DNA of 64,000 bases from Streptomyces canus (GTDB taxonomy: Bacteria > Actinomycetota > Actinomycetes > Streptomycetales > Streptomycetaceae). Where the stretch lies: assembly GCF_001514145.1 (NCBI RefSeq), contig NZ_KQ948674.1:62001-126000 (forward strand), given 5' to 3'. Under the pieces are notes generated by a model, which had not been told where the DNA came from, did no database searches, and saw nothing but the letters and a program-made list of their open reading frames with translations. Of the stretch, positions 39,978 to 48,436 are shown one piece after another (the first letter of the stretch is position 1; each line of letters begins with the position of its first letter). Position numbers and translations under genes: made by a program.

Positions 39978-40718
39978 ATGACCGTGCCCGGCTCGACGAC
40001 AGCCATCCCGCTCGACCCGCTGACGACCGCGTTGGTCCTGCCGGACGGCACCGTGCACAGCCGCGGCACGCTGCTGTCCGGCCAGGACGGCGAGCAGGAG
40101 CTGCTCAGCGAGGCGTGGCTCTTTCCGCGCGAGCAGGCGACGAATCTGCAGCGGCCGGTCCGGGTCAGCATCGGTCGGCCCTCGGGATCGGTGGAGACGT
40201 ACCTGCTGTCCGCGGATGGCACGACCGCGGCCGTGGAGGCGCATCCGCCCGCCGCCGTCCTCGAGCCGCCGGACCCGCGGTGGGATGACGGCATGCCCCA
40301 GCACAGTGCCATGCTCGAGACCGCCCGGGCGGCCGAGCGGGCCGGCGACTGGTCGGCGGCCCAGGTCGCCGCCGAGCGGCTCGCCGTCCACGTCCACAAC
40401 GACCTCGGCGATCAGCACCCGCACACCGTGCTCGCCCGCGAGCTCCAGGGCCACTTCGCGGTCCGCGCCCGGGACTGGGCCAGTGCCGCCCGCCTGCACA
40501 CCAGCGCCGCCGCAGGACGCAACCGGCTGCTTGCCCCGACTGAGGCGACCGCGCGCACGCTCAAGAACGCCGTGTACGCCTGGATGCAGGCCCCCGTGGA
40601 CAAGGACCTCACCGAGACCGGCTACACCCTCGCTCATCTGCTCGTGCGGGTCGCGCCGGGCAGCCCGGGTCCCATAGCCGCCGTCCTCAGCCGTCTCGGA
40701 TCCACCGGGAGGCCGTAG
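39978..40718 (+). CDS. TPR-like 246-residue protein
   Basis: ATG 39978 has GAGGAG upstream (39966-39971). The N-terminal ~90 residues are strand-rich. The C-terminal ~130 are Ala-rich helix pairs (AAERAGDWSAAQVAAERLAVH ..., RARDWASAARLHTSAAAG) that look like tetratricopeptide repeats. This would serve protein-protein contact. The upstream bipartite element is shared with the P-loop gene at 32436, suggesting the two act in one process. No family is recognised for the N-terminal part. Confidence 0.6.
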   Translation: MTVPGSTTAIPLDPLTTALVLPDGTVHSRGTLLSGQDGEQELLSEAWLFPREQATNLQRPVRVSIGRPSGSVETYLLSADGTTAAVEAHPPAAVLEPPDPRWDDGMPQHSAMLETARAAERAGDWSAAQVAAERLAVHVHNDLGDQHPHTVLARELQGHFAVRARDWASAARLHTSAAAGRNRLLAPTEATARTLKNAVYAWMQAPVDKDLTETGYTLAHLLVRVAPGSPGPIAAVLSRLGSTGRP

Positions 40719-40830
40719 ACGCACACCCGCAAGGCACCGCTCCCGGATGACACCGTCCGCCGCCTCGCGGCAGATGAGACAACTGCATGATGCCGGTGGC
40801 CAGGCGTTGCGCGCGCGGCACGGTCGAAGA

Positions 40831-41483
40831 TCAGTCGACGTCCAGCCGGCGGCGTACGTCGGCGGCGGTCTGCTCGGTCAGCGCCGCGACGATCTGCGGG
40901 TGCTCGGTATCGAACGCGGCGAGCGCGTCGACGGCCTCCGCGTACGCGGCCTCGTTCCTGGGCTGTTGATCGCGGTAGTAGGCCCCTGGGTCTCCGCCCT
41001 CGTCGTCGTGGGCGCTCGCCCGCTGGTCCGCTGGTCCGCGTCACCGTCGAGCACGGCCTCCGCCGCAGCCGCGAGGCGGGCGCGCTCGGCGACCAGCACC
41101 TTCCCCTCCGGTGAGTGCAGGACGGTCGTACGGGCGGCCTCCGCCATCTCCCGTTCGGCCTGGCCGCGGCGCCATGCCTCAAGCTGTTGCCCTTCGGGGG
41201 AGCGGTCGAAGGCCGCTTTGGCCGCGTCGCCCAGGGCACTCAGCCGCGACACCTCCTCCGGCGTGAACCACAGCGCCGCCGGAAACGCGGGAATCAGATG
41301 CGTGCACCCGGACGGCCTGTCCCCGATTGCGACGCCGCGCTCGGACGCGTCGTACAGCCAGCCGGAGGCGATCCGTTGGCCGTCGTCGTCGACAGCCTCG
41401 TAGCTGACGGCCCCGAACAGGGTGATCAGCGGGGTGACGTGTGCGGTACGGCCGTCGGCGAGGGGTTTGCTGAAGGTGTCCAT
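40831..41483 (-). pseudogene. Unknown gene frameshifted by an 8-bp tandem duplication
   Basis: From ATG 41483 (GGAGAG upstream) the protein reads MDTFSKPLADGRTAHVTPLI ... RLAAAAEAVLDGDADQ. The frame then derails into Arg/Thr-rich sequence and stops at 40878 (201 residues). The cause is visible: CGCTGGTC is duplicated exactly at 41021-41036. Removing one copy restores an acidic C-terminus (SAHDDEGGDPGAYYRDQQP ... VRRRLDVD) ending at the TGA at 40831, giving 214 residues with a whole number of codons. The family is unknown. It may be a dead gene, a slippage-switched gene or an assembly error. Confidence 0.7.
41021..41036 (+). repeat. 8-bp tandem duplication
   Basis: CGCTGGTC occurs twice with no gap. 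The second copy shifts the minus-strand reading frame of the gene at 40831-41483. Confidence 0.85.
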
Positions 41484-41829
41484 GAGGCTCTCCGTGCCAG
41501 GGTGGGATGACGACAACAGTGCTCCGTCCCTTTGCCCGTGGCAGAGGGACGCACGTTGCGTTGCGATCCTCACCCCGGCAGCCGTGCCGGGCGTTTGGCC
41601 CACCGAGGCTGTGGGCGTGCCACTGCGCGTACCGCGCGGGGATGCGGCGCGTTGACCACCGCACGGGCAATCGTACGCCCGCGGCGTCGCCCTCACGGGC
41701 GGTTCACGGTGTGGAGGACGGGACAGATGAGGGCCGCGCCGGGAACGCCGATGGCGCCGATGCAAAGAGGAGAAAGGAAACATTCCGGAACGGCTACCGC
41801 GGGGGCCGATCCTCGTCGATCCTGATGCC
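41484..41829. other. Gene-free divergent interval
   Basis: No ORF with a credible start; an AGAGGAGAAAGGAAA purine tract at 41766-41780 is not followed by a start codon at ribosome-site distance. I see no repeat or terminator. Confidence 0.4.
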
Positions 41830-42291
41830 ATGGACACGATCCCCGACGACCTCAGCGGGCTGTACGACGACGGGCACATCCAGTGCGTCGTCATCTCCTA
41901 CGGCGACGGACATCGTGACGCGCCCACCGGCTCCGCCATGCTGGTCGACGCCCGCCCTCTGCCCAACCCCGTTGAGGACCCGGAGGTGCGCGAGAGCGTG
42001 CTTCATGCCACCGGGCTGGACCGTGAGGTCCGCCGGTACGTCATGGCAACGCCCCGCGCACGGCGCCTCGTTCGTCAGGGAGCCGAGCAAGTCCTGCTGT
42101 TGCTGCGGGCGGACAGCCTCGGCAGGTGGGCCGGCGGGCAACGGTCCCGGGTCGACGTCCACGTGGTCTGTGAGGGCGGCAAGTACCAGTCGGTTGCCGT
42201 AGCGGAGGAAATCGCCGCCTACCTCCGGGCTGCCGGCGTCGGCTGTGAGACGGAGCACCGGCACATTGACCGCCCCCTTCTGGCCGCGTGA
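41830..42291 (+). CDS. Free-standing RapZ C-terminal-domain protein
   Basis: The protein has 153 residues. It aligns by eye with the C-terminal domain of RapZ/YvcJ: VDARPLPNPVEDPEVRES, then ATGLDREVRRYVM, then VHVVCEGGKYQSVAVAEEIA and a closing TEHRHID. Full-length RapZ has an N-terminal P-loop kinase domain that is absent here. In E. coli the C-terminal domain binds small RNAs and RNase E. In the family the Cys-x-Gly-Gly-x-x-x-Ser loop holds a ligand; here it is CEGGKYQS. Single-domain versions exist in actinobacteria with unknown role. It stands alone on the plus strand. Confidence 0.8.
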   Translation: MDTIPDDLSGLYDDGHIQCVVISYGDGHRDAPTGSAMLVDARPLPNPVEDPEVRESVLHATGLDREVRRYVMATPRARRLVRQGAEQVLLLLRADSLGRWAGGQRSRVDVHVVCEGGKYQSVAVAEEIAAYLRAAGVGCETEHRHIDRPLLAA

Positions 42292-42339
42292 CCTCTGCCG
42301 CCGGGAGGCAGAGCAGGACGGCGAGTTCGGAAGGGCCGA

Positions 42340-42930
42340 TCACGCACCACGCTCTCGCAGCCACGAGAGGAATCCGGTCGCGTGGACCTGGTCCAGGGTG
42401 ACCGCCAGGCCCCGGCTGGGACCATCGAACTCCATGCTGAGGCCGTCGGTGGTGTTCTTCAGTCCGTGCGGGCCGAGCCAGGAGTTCACCAGTTCCAACA
42501 GGGCGCCCGACCCCGCGGCGTCGGTGGTGAGAGAGAGCCGCACCGTGAGCCGGTCGGGATCGATATCCATCCTGTCCCGGCAGCCGGGCACCTCGCCCGC
42601 CAGGCCGGCCAAGAGTGGCACCAGGTCGGGGAACTGCGCGCCGAAGGCGTCCGCGTTCGCCTGAGCCGTGGCCACACGCTCAAGGTGGCGGACGACGAGC
42701 TGCTCGGCGCTGGCCCGCAGCTCTCGGTCGCCGATGTCCGTCAGCCGGTGTACGGGCTGCCGGTCGGCGAGCGCGGAGGGCAGCGGGCCGGGGTGGAACC
42801 CGTGTTCGCGCGGGCACTCGTCGGCGTCGCGGAGGGTCAGGCTGGTCAGGTTCAGCGCGGGCGTGAGCGTGAGGGTCCACCCCTCGGGAAGCTCGACGGT
42901 CTGCGCGGCGGGGGAAGCGTCACAGGGCAT
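42340..42930 (-). CDS. Unknown 196-residue protein
   Basis: The ATG at 42930 follows a weak purine stretch. The protein starts MPCDASPAAQTVELPEGWTL, with a strand-rich front and a helical, acidic middle. I do not recognise the family. It probably ends an operon GntR regulator - DUF4314 - this gene, all on the minus strand with gaps of 64 and 71 bases. Confidence 0.6.
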   Translation of the reverse strand: MPCDASPAAQTVELPEGWTLTLTPALNLTSLTLRDADECPREHGFHPGPLPSALADRQPVHRLTDIGDRELRASAEQLVVRHLERVATAQANADAFGAQFPDLVPLLAGLAGEVPGCRDRMDIDPDRLTVRLSLTTDAAGSGALLELVNSWLGPHGLKNTTDGLSMEFDGPSRGLAVTLDQVHATGFLSWLRERGA

Positions 42931-43001
42931 GGGGGCTATTCCTGTTCTCTCGTTCGTGAAGGGCCCGGCCGACCAGGGGAGGGGTACGGCCGGCTGGGCG
43001 T

Positions 43002-43214
43002 TCAGATCAGTCGGATCGCGTCGGCGTCGTCGGCGATGACGAGCATGAGGCGGCGGTGGGCGTGCGGCGCGTCCCAGTCGACGCTGAGCTGCCGCACGAG
43101 GGGGTGAGGGTCCCAGCGGGTGACGGTGCCCGTGGCACCCGCCGGGAGGGGATCGTGCTCATCGGCGCAGCGCACGACCTCGATGCGGCCACCCGCGGTG
43201 AACTCGGCTTCCAT
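43002..43214 (-). CDS. DUF4314 family protein
   Basis: The protein has 70 residues from ATG 43214, with GAAGGAG 5-11 bases upstream. The sequence GRIEVVRCADEHDPLPAGATG, then V-x-x-V-D-W-D and IADDADAIRLI matches the DUF4314 pattern (RIELV...DP...L..GT.GTV...VDWDnG..L). These small beta-barrel (SH3-like) proteins are common on mobile elements; the role is unknown. It lies between the GntR regulator and the 196-residue gene, all in the same direction. Confidence 0.75.
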   Translation of the reverse strand: MEAEFTAGGRIEVVRCADEHDPLPAGATGTVTRWDPHPLVRQLSVDWDAPHAHRRLMLVIADDADAIRLI

Positions 43215-43278
43215 CAGGTCTCCTTCGGGCGGCAAGCGGCGCCGGGACGGCTGCGCCGCGCGCGAGCCGGGGCGGAGG

Positions 43279-44151
43279 TCAGGGCTCGCGCGGGGCGGGC
43301 ACGGCGGCCTCTGCCTCGGGGTGGACGGTGAGCAGCTGGCGCATCGCCGTCCCGGCCTCGGCGCCGTGCCCCGCGGCAACCGCCTCGACGATCCGGACGT
43401 GGTGCACCACGGACGCGTTGCCGAAGCAGTCGCAGCCGGTGAGGGGCGGGCCGGAGGCCCGGAGCGCGCCGGAGACGATCTCGGCGAGGTGCGTGAGCAT
43501 CTGGTTGCCCGCGGCGTCGAGGAGCAGCGCGTGGAACTCCGCATCCGCCCGCGAGAAGCCCTCCGCGTCGCCCTGGGCCATGGCCTGGGCCATCGTCACG
43601 GCAACGTTGCTGAGCCGCTGGTGGAATTCCTCCTGCCCGTGCTCTGCGGCCAGTCGGGCGGCGAGGGGCTCGATCATCCAGCGCAGTTCGGCCAGCTCGC
43701 GACGCTGCTCCTCGCGCTGAGGACTGCTGGCCCGCCACTCGACGACGTCAGGATCGAACAGGCTCCAGTCACTGACCGGACGGACGCGGGTGCCGACATT
43801 AGGGCGGGCGCTGACCAGGCCCTTGGCCTCCAGGACCCGCAGCGACTCGCGGACGACCGTGCGGGAGACCTCGAACGCTTCCCCGATGTCCTCCGGAACG
43901 AGCGGGCGGTCCGCGCCGATGTCGCCGCAGACGATCATCTGGCCCAGCTGCTGGACGACTTGCCCGTGCAGCCCGCGCCCGCGGCTGCGCGCGGAACGCC
44001 GGCCCGGAGAGCCGAAGAGGGAGCCCGCGCCGTCCGGGGCGGGTACACCGGCGTGACGGGCGCCGTGGGTGCCCGAGCCGGTGTCCTGGTCGGCGCCTGC
44101 GCTGTCCGAGGGCGCGTCCTGCTGCGGCTGGGCGGTCTGCATGTGCGTCAT
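43279..44151 (-). CDS. FadR-type GntR-family transcriptional regulator
   Basis: The protein has 290 residues from ATG 44151 (AGGAG about 9 bases upstream). It has a Pro/Gly/Ser-rich N-terminus of ~70 residues. A winged helix follows (GQMIVCGDIGADRPLVPEDI, then AFEVSRTVVRESLRVLEAKG, ending VSARPNVGTRV). Then comes an all-helical FCD ligand domain, with metal-site-type residues in ADAEFHALLLDAAGN and VHHVRIVEAV. The family binds sugar acids or other small acids. A dyad GGTAATCACCAAGTTACC covers its putative -10 and start of transcription, so it likely controls itself. It may also control the neighbouring genes that share the GAAGT-N9-ACTTC element. Confidence 0.85.
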   Translation of the reverse strand: MTHMQTAQPQQDAPSDSAGADQDTGSGTHGARHAGVPAPDGAGSLFGSPGRRSARSRGRGLHGQVVQQLGQMIVCGDIGADRPLVPEDIGEAFEVSRTVVRESLRVLEAKGLVSARPNVGTRVRPVSDWSLFDPDVVEWRASSPQREEQRRELAELRWMIEPLAARLAAEHGQEEFHQRLSNVAVTMAQAMAQGDAEGFSRADAEFHALLLDAAGNQMLTHLAEIVSGALRASGPPLTGCDCFGNASVVHHVRIVEAVAAGHGAEAGTAMRQLLTVHPEAEAAVPAPREP

Positions 44152-44212
44152 GAGTGAACTCCTGCGATGTGGGCGCACCGGCGTGCGCCAGGCGAGAGGG
44201 GTGCACCTGATC

Positions 44213-44259
44213 GGTAATCACCAAGTTACCCGATTGAAAAGAAGTAAGCAATTCACTTC
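44213..44259 (-). promoter_or_regulatory. Promoter and operator of the GntR gene
   Basis: On the minus strand: TTGCTT (44251-44246), 17 bases, TAACTT (44228-44223). The -35 lies inside GAAGTGAATTGCTTACTTC (44259-44241), a dyad with 5-bp arms. The dyad GGTAATCACCAAGTTACC (44213-44230) covers the -10 box. Both look like operator sites. The leader to ATG 44151 would be about 65 bases. Confidence 0.55.
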
Positions 44260-44681
44260 TCGTGGTTTCCGTCGTTCGGCGGCGTGGACTGCTCGGCGGG
44301 CTCCGGGGGCTCGGTCCCGCTCGGCACGCTCGGCGCGCCGTAGTAGTCCCCGAAGACGGTGACGCCGCCGCGGCCCTCGAGTTGGGCGAGCAGGCCTGCG
44401 GCGGCGATCCCGCTGACGAAGTCGTCCGCGGTTCGCACCACCGTGTCCCGGGCCCGCCCGGTCCGCGGGGTGCGATCGCTGAACTGAAGGGCGTCGCCGC
44501 GCCCGCCGAGGGAAACGCCGGCCCTCTTGGCCTCGCTCGTCAGCCAGGCGATCGCCTGTGCCCGCGAGTAGCCCCAGCTTTTGAGCTTGTACGCGAGATC
44601 CGCGGACCGCAGCGGCACGGCGAAGGAGAGGAGCGTCCGCAACTCCTCGATGACATCGGGTGGTTCGGGCTGGCGCATCAC
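44253..44681 (-). CDS. Unknown 142-residue protein
   Basis: ATG 44681 starts MMRQPEPPDVIEELRTLLSF. The first ~60 residues look like a winged helix (ADLAYKLKSWGYSRAQAIAWL). The last ~50 are loose and acidic with Pro-rich sequence. Its stop overlaps the dyad of the GntR promoter. The function is unknown. The gene upstream (44914-45741) ends in a terminator, so this one probably has its own promoter. Confidence 0.55.
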   Translation of the reverse strand: MMRQPEPPDVIEELRTLLSFAVPLRSADLAYKLKSWGYSRAQAIAWLTSEAKRAGVSLGGRGDALQFSDRTPRTGRARDTVVRTADDFVSGIAAAGLLAQLEGRGGVTVFGDYYGAPSVPSGTEPPEPAEQSTPPNDGNHEK

Positions 44682-44870
44682 GCACCGCCTTTCCGTGTAT
44701 CGGACGTATCGGACCGTCCGGCGGGACTGAATTCGAGGCAGGACAAGCTGGGCGCCAGCGGGTCGCGGGGTACGCGGCCTCGCGACAGCGAGCGGCAGCT
44801 TCGTGCGGGTCGGGAAGCGACGGGTGCGGGCGCGGCGGCGGGCGAAGCCTGGTGTGCGGCCTTTCGGAGC

Positions 44871-44903
44871 GGACGCGCCCCGGCAAGCGGCCGGGGCGCG
44901 TCC
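44871..44903 (-). terminator. Terminator after the 275-residue gene
   Basis: GGACGCGCCCCGG and its exact complement CCGGGGCGCGTCC form a 13-bp GC stem with a 7-base loop, 10 bases past the stop at 44914. No T run follows, as is usual in Streptomyces. Confidence 0.7.
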
Positions 44904-44913
44904 GGGCGGCGGG

Positions 44914-45741
44914 TCAGATCAGGTGCGGGACGGCAGTGAGCAGCAGGTCCGCGCCGAGGCGGCCGAACTCGGCGGCGACGCGGCGGTTGTCGTCCGGGCA
45001 GTCGGCCGGCTCGTCCCCGGCCGAAAGCGCAATGCACCCCTTCGCGTCCCCGAAGCCGCCGAACTCGACCCTCCGGTCGTCGAGCGGGCGGAGCTGAGGG
45101 AACCGGTTGCTCAGGTGACGGGTGAAGACGCTCCCGGCACCGTCGGACTGGTGACCCTCGGCCGGGGGCAGCAGGACGGGCAGCGCGTCATACAGGCCGC
45201 CCACGGGACCGGCATAGGAGAGGGTGAAGTTCCCGGTGGGGGTGAGGACCCACAAACCCCACCGGGCACCGGTGTGGTCCATCCACACGATGCCGACGCC
45301 GTCGCCTCGCGGCACGGGGGCGGGGCGCGCACCGTGGTCGATGAGGGCGAACCCCACCTCGTTCAGCTCTGCCGCCTTGTCGATGATGACCTGATGCCAG
45401 CCGTGGGCGTGCACGGTCACGTTGGCGGCCTCTCGCTCCAGACGGGGCAAGACGGAGCCCAGGACGCGCGCGGCAAGCACCGCAGCGGGGTCGGGCCCAG
45501 ACGCGTCGACGACGATCTCAGGGGTGACGGCGAACAGGTCCTGCCGGTCGGCGAACACCTCGATCACGCCCCCCGACTCGGCGATGACCAGGGCTCGATC
45601 CCCGCTGGTGATGCGGGACGTCGCGGCGTTGGGTCGGACGCTGTACGGCGCGGGCGCGACCTGCCATGCCTGGCCCCGGCGCGCGGGGAGCAAAGCGGCG
45701 AGCCGGGCGGCGGTTACGGCGTGCGAGACGGCATGAGGCAC
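44914..45741 (-). CDS. Unknown 275-residue protein
   Basis: I chose GTG 45741 because GAAGGAA precedes it by about 7 bases; the open frame extends to 46068 but that part is not protein-like. The protein begins MPHAVSHAVTAARLAALLPA. Strand-rich sequence (DRALVIAESGGVIEVFADR ..., VGIVWMDHTGARWGLWVLTP) and an acidic C-terminus follow. No family is recognised. A promoter with TTGCTT-17-TATCTT and part of the shared GAAGT dyad lies ~180 bases upstream. Confidence 0.6.
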   Translation of the reverse strand: MPHAVSHAVTAARLAALLPARRGQAWQVAPAPYSVRPNAATSRITSGDRALVIAESGGVIEVFADRQDLFAVTPEIVVDASGPDPAAVLAARVLGSVLPRLEREAANVTVHAHGWHQVIIDKAAELNEVGFALIDHGARPAPVPRGDGVGIVWMDHTGARWGLWVLTPTGNFTLSYAGPVGGLYDALPVLLPPAEGHQSDGAGSVFTRHLSNRFPQLRPLDDRRVEFGGFGDAKGCIALSAGDEPADCPDDNRRVAAEFGRLGADLLLTAVPHLI

Positions 45742-45914
45742 AGCGAAGTTCCTTCGTTTCGGGGCGGATCCGGCGCGGTGAGCTCCGGCCGATACAGGGG
45801 TCGCACGGGTGGTGCTTGCCTCGCGCTCCGGGGGCGATCGTCCGTCCGAGCCCCGGAGCAGAAGAGCCGGCGGCACCGTTCTGCGGGACGGCCGAGCGAG
45901 CGCCGTCAGATCAT

Positions 45915-45949
45915 CAAGATACATTGAAATATAGAAGTAAGCAATATTT
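45915..45949 (-). promoter_or_regulatory. Promoter with the shared TTGCTTACTTC element
   Basis: On the minus strand TTGCTT (45943-45938), 17 bases, TATCTT (45920-45915), upstream of the gene at 44914-45741. The ATTGCTTACTTCT core is identical to the sites at 44241 and 49734. The outer arm of the dyad is degenerate here (TTCAAAT instead of GAAGTG.). The local sequence is strikingly A/T-rich. Confidence 0.55.
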
Positions 45950-46192
45950 GAATCATGGTGGTGTACGGAACGGCCGCATGCCGACTGCGGCGCAGCGAGG
46001 CCCCGGCGCGGTAAAGTCGCGCCAAGGTGGTGCGCCCGCCTGGTCCGTGCCGTGGATGCCCATGCCATCCGGCGCTCAGGACCGCAAGGACTGCCGAGCC
46101 CAGCTCGGCGAAGGTCTCAGACCCAGCGCGAAGTTGACCCGCCGTGTGTTCCCTCACTGATGGCGGCATGGGAGTCAGGAAGCGAAGGAACG

Positions 46193-46705
46193 ATGCCCGA
46201 GCGCAATCGTGCCGTACAGCGAGCGGCCCGCAGGATGCGAGACCGGCAGACCGGCGGCACCTACACCGACGCACGCGGCGTGGTCCGTTCCGGAGGCCGA
46301 CGTTCACCGATCCCGCGCTGCCCCTCGATGCTGTCGACTGGGGTGTGGTCCCGCTACGGACGGTGGATCTTCGGCACGGACGACTGGCAGCGGTGGGCCG
46401 TTCGCACTCCGTGTGGCCGTGTCCAGACGCCACGGGACGCGGCTGCCGCCGGCCTCGTCGCGCGCCCGGAGCTCGCCCTCACCCAGTGCCTGCATCACGG
46501 CCCCGGTCCGGACAGCACGACGTGCCCGACCGTCGGGTCCCCGGGATCGGCGTACTACTCGGTCTTCTGGTGGCACGCCAAGACGGCCGTGCTCCCGTTC
46601 GCCTTCGACGAGCCGTACGTCGTTCACGGGCCGTTGACAGAAGCCGACGACATCGACGTGATCGTGCCCGGCATCACCCGGCCCCTGGCCGACACCGGCA
46701 CCTGA
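46193..46705 (+). CDS. Unknown 170-residue protein with basic N-terminal motif
   Basis: ATG 46193 has GAAGGAA just upstream. It starts MPERNRAVQRAARRMRDRQT, ending TGGTYTDAR. This is a basic helix like the one at the start of the 37102 gene. The rest has CLHHGPGP and a Trp-rich core (GVWSRYGRWIFGTDDWQRW). The family is unknown. It is followed by a 67-bp palindrome that should stop transcription. Confidence 0.6.
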   Translation: MPERNRAVQRAARRMRDRQTGGTYTDARGVVRSGGRRSPIPRCPSMLSTGVWSRYGRWIFGTDDWQRWAVRTPCGRVQTPRDAAAAGLVARPELALTQCLHHGPGPDSTTCPTVGSPGSAYYSVFWWHAKTAVLPFAFDEPYVVHGPLTEADDIDVIVPGITRPLADTGT

Positions 46706-46801
46706 CGCCGAGGGCATCCTTGCGGACAGTGGCTGGTCGGGGTGCGAAAGCGCTGCACCGCCGCACCGGCTCCGCACGCCGCTGTGAGTACGGGGCCCGG
46801 T

Positions 46802-46868
46802 CGAAACGCGGAGCAGTACGCGGCCCGGAGGAGGACCTCCTCCGGGCCGCGTACTGCTCCGCGTTTCG
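46802..46868. terminator. 67-bp perfect palindrome, bidirectional terminator
   Basis: Bases 46802-46834 are the exact reverse complement of 46836-46868, with one base between. It lies 96 bases after the plus-strand gene ending at 46705 and 57 bases after the minus-strand gene ending at 46926. A stem of this length in a convergent gap is best read as a two-way terminator. Confidence 0.65.
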
Positions 46869-46925
46869 CGCAATCGAGTCGTGTTCCCACCGAACCGCGT
46901 CGTCTTTGCTTCTGCGTCAGCTCGC

Positions 46926-47516
46926 TCAATCTCGAAGCTGCGTTTCGGGGAGGATCTGGATGTGCTTGGTCACCTCATCAAGCGCATCCCTGGCCAAGCC
47001 CAGAAACGCCTTCCGCTCGGCTACGAATCTCATGCCGGCCTCGTGCACGTTGTCGCCCCCGTTGGGGTGGCCGTCCGCCGCGACTGCTTCCGCGTACTCC
47101 CGAACGTCTTGGACGAGGGAGGACAACTGATCGACGAGGTTGTGGGCTGCTTCCGCGACGGCCTCGGGGCCCTCCAGCACCACCACCAGTCCCGCGCTCT
47201 CGGCATCCTTGAACTTCAGCCTGATCGCGGCGCTCCGCGTCTCGTCGAGCGGGACCGGAGCGTGCCCGGCGCGCAACTCACGGAAGAAGGCCTGGTTGTC
47301 CCGGTCAGCGTTGCCCAGCGCTTCGAGGAATGAGAGATAGGCAGCCTGTCGGCGTTCACGGCGCCATCGCTGATGCTCGACCCGCAGGTCATTCAGCTGT
47401 ACCCGCTCCTGTGATCTTTCTCTGCGCCGTTCCGTACGAGCTGCGATGAAGGCGGTGAGGGCGGCCCCCATGACGGTTCCCAGCACGCCCACGGCCGATA
47501 CCAAGATGGCGGTCAT
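46926..47516 (-). CDS. Membrane-anchored coiled-coil protein
   Basis: The protein has 196 residues from ATG 47516, with GGGAAG upstream. The N-terminus MTAILVSAVGVLGTVMGAAL forms one membrane helix. A very basic helix (ARTERRRERSQERVQL) and a long charged coiled-coil-like body follow. This type, one TM plus helical cytoplasmic part, is common in Streptomyces and has no assigned function. Confidence 0.6.
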   Translation of the reverse strand: MTAILVSAVGVLGTVMGAALTAFIAARTERRRERSQERVQLNDLRVEHQRWRRERRQAAYLSFLEALGNADRDNQAFFRELRAGHAPVPLDETRSAAIRLKFKDAESAGLVVVLEGPEAVAEAAHNLVDQLSSLVQDVREYAEAVAADGHPNGGDNVHEAGMRFVAERKAFLGLARDALDEVTKHIQILPETQLRD

Positions 47517-47707
47517 ATCTGCGTTCTTCCCTGACGGAGTGCGCACCTACGCCGACATGGGGTCGCCCCACCGGACCGAGTCCACGCCTCTCACTCAATC
47601 CATGCCAGGCAGGTCAGCGCCTCATGGACGCCTGCCCTCGTCGAGACGAGGAAGCGTCCGCCAGCTGGCGAAGCGCCGCCCTCATCGAGGTCGGACGACC
47701 ATCTGGT

Positions 47708-48310
47708 TCACAACGAGCTCTCCCCGTCGCCCTGCGGGCGGGGATTGCGTTCGAGCCGTTCCTGGAGTTCGACCGCGTAGTCCACGGCGGCGTGGTGCCG
47801 GTAGACGGACTCGTAACCTCCGCCGCGTCGGTCCCGCAGGTCCTGCGCGAAGTGTGCCGCGAGTGTCCCGGGCCCGAACGGCGAGGAGACGGCCTCGATG
47901 TACTCCAGCAAGTGCGCGAGTGCCTCGAGTTCGCTGGCGCGCACCGGCAGGTCGAAGATCGGATCTGGACCCTGAGCTGCGAGGGAAGCGAGCACACGGC
48001 GTTGATAGGCAACGGCCTGAGCCTGGGTGAAGCGCGGTCCGGGCAGATGTGAGGGGGCCTCGGCGGGCGGCACGTGAGGAGCCAGGCGCTTGAGCAGCTC
48101 GGGGAAGTCGCGGCCCTCCTGGCGGTAGTACGGGCGCTCTGTGCTGCCGCCCTCGACGTCGGCGAAGGACTGGCCCGGCTCGGCGTAGGGGCCGCAGGCA
48201 TGCACCGCACGGACGGGGATGCTCTCGGCCAGCAGCTGCTCGGCGACCGCGGTGACGTAGTGCCGGGCGTGGAAGGCGAGTTCCTTCGCCGTGTGGGCAT
48301 CTGTGGCCAT
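47708..48310 (-). CDS. Unknown 200-residue protein
   Basis: ATG 48310 with GAGAGG upstream; starts MATDAHTAKELAFHARHYVT. It is mostly helical, with a polar segment GGSTERPYYRQEGRDFPEL. There are no cysteine motifs or membrane helices. I do not recognise it. It is one of several single genes on this strand with their own upstream gaps. Confidence 0.55.
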   Translation of the reverse strand: MATDAHTAKELAFHARHYVTAVAEQLLAESIPVRAVHACGPYAEPGQSFADVEGGSTERPYYRQEGRDFPELLKRLAPHVPPAEAPSHLPGPRFTQAQAVAYQRRVLASLAAQGPDPIFDLPVRASELEALAHLLEYIEAVSSPFGPGTLAAHFAQDLRDRRGGGYESVYRHHAAVDYAVELQERLERNPRPQGDGESSL

Positions 48311-48436
48311 GGAAGGTGCCTCTCGTGTAGGGGATCTCCGTGGTGACAACGGCCGAACCGGGGAGAAGGGCCCGCCCCGCCCTCTCCGGCCCGGTGCCGA
48401 GACGCCCGGCCCGCGGCGAGGCCGGCGCGGTGGCAG

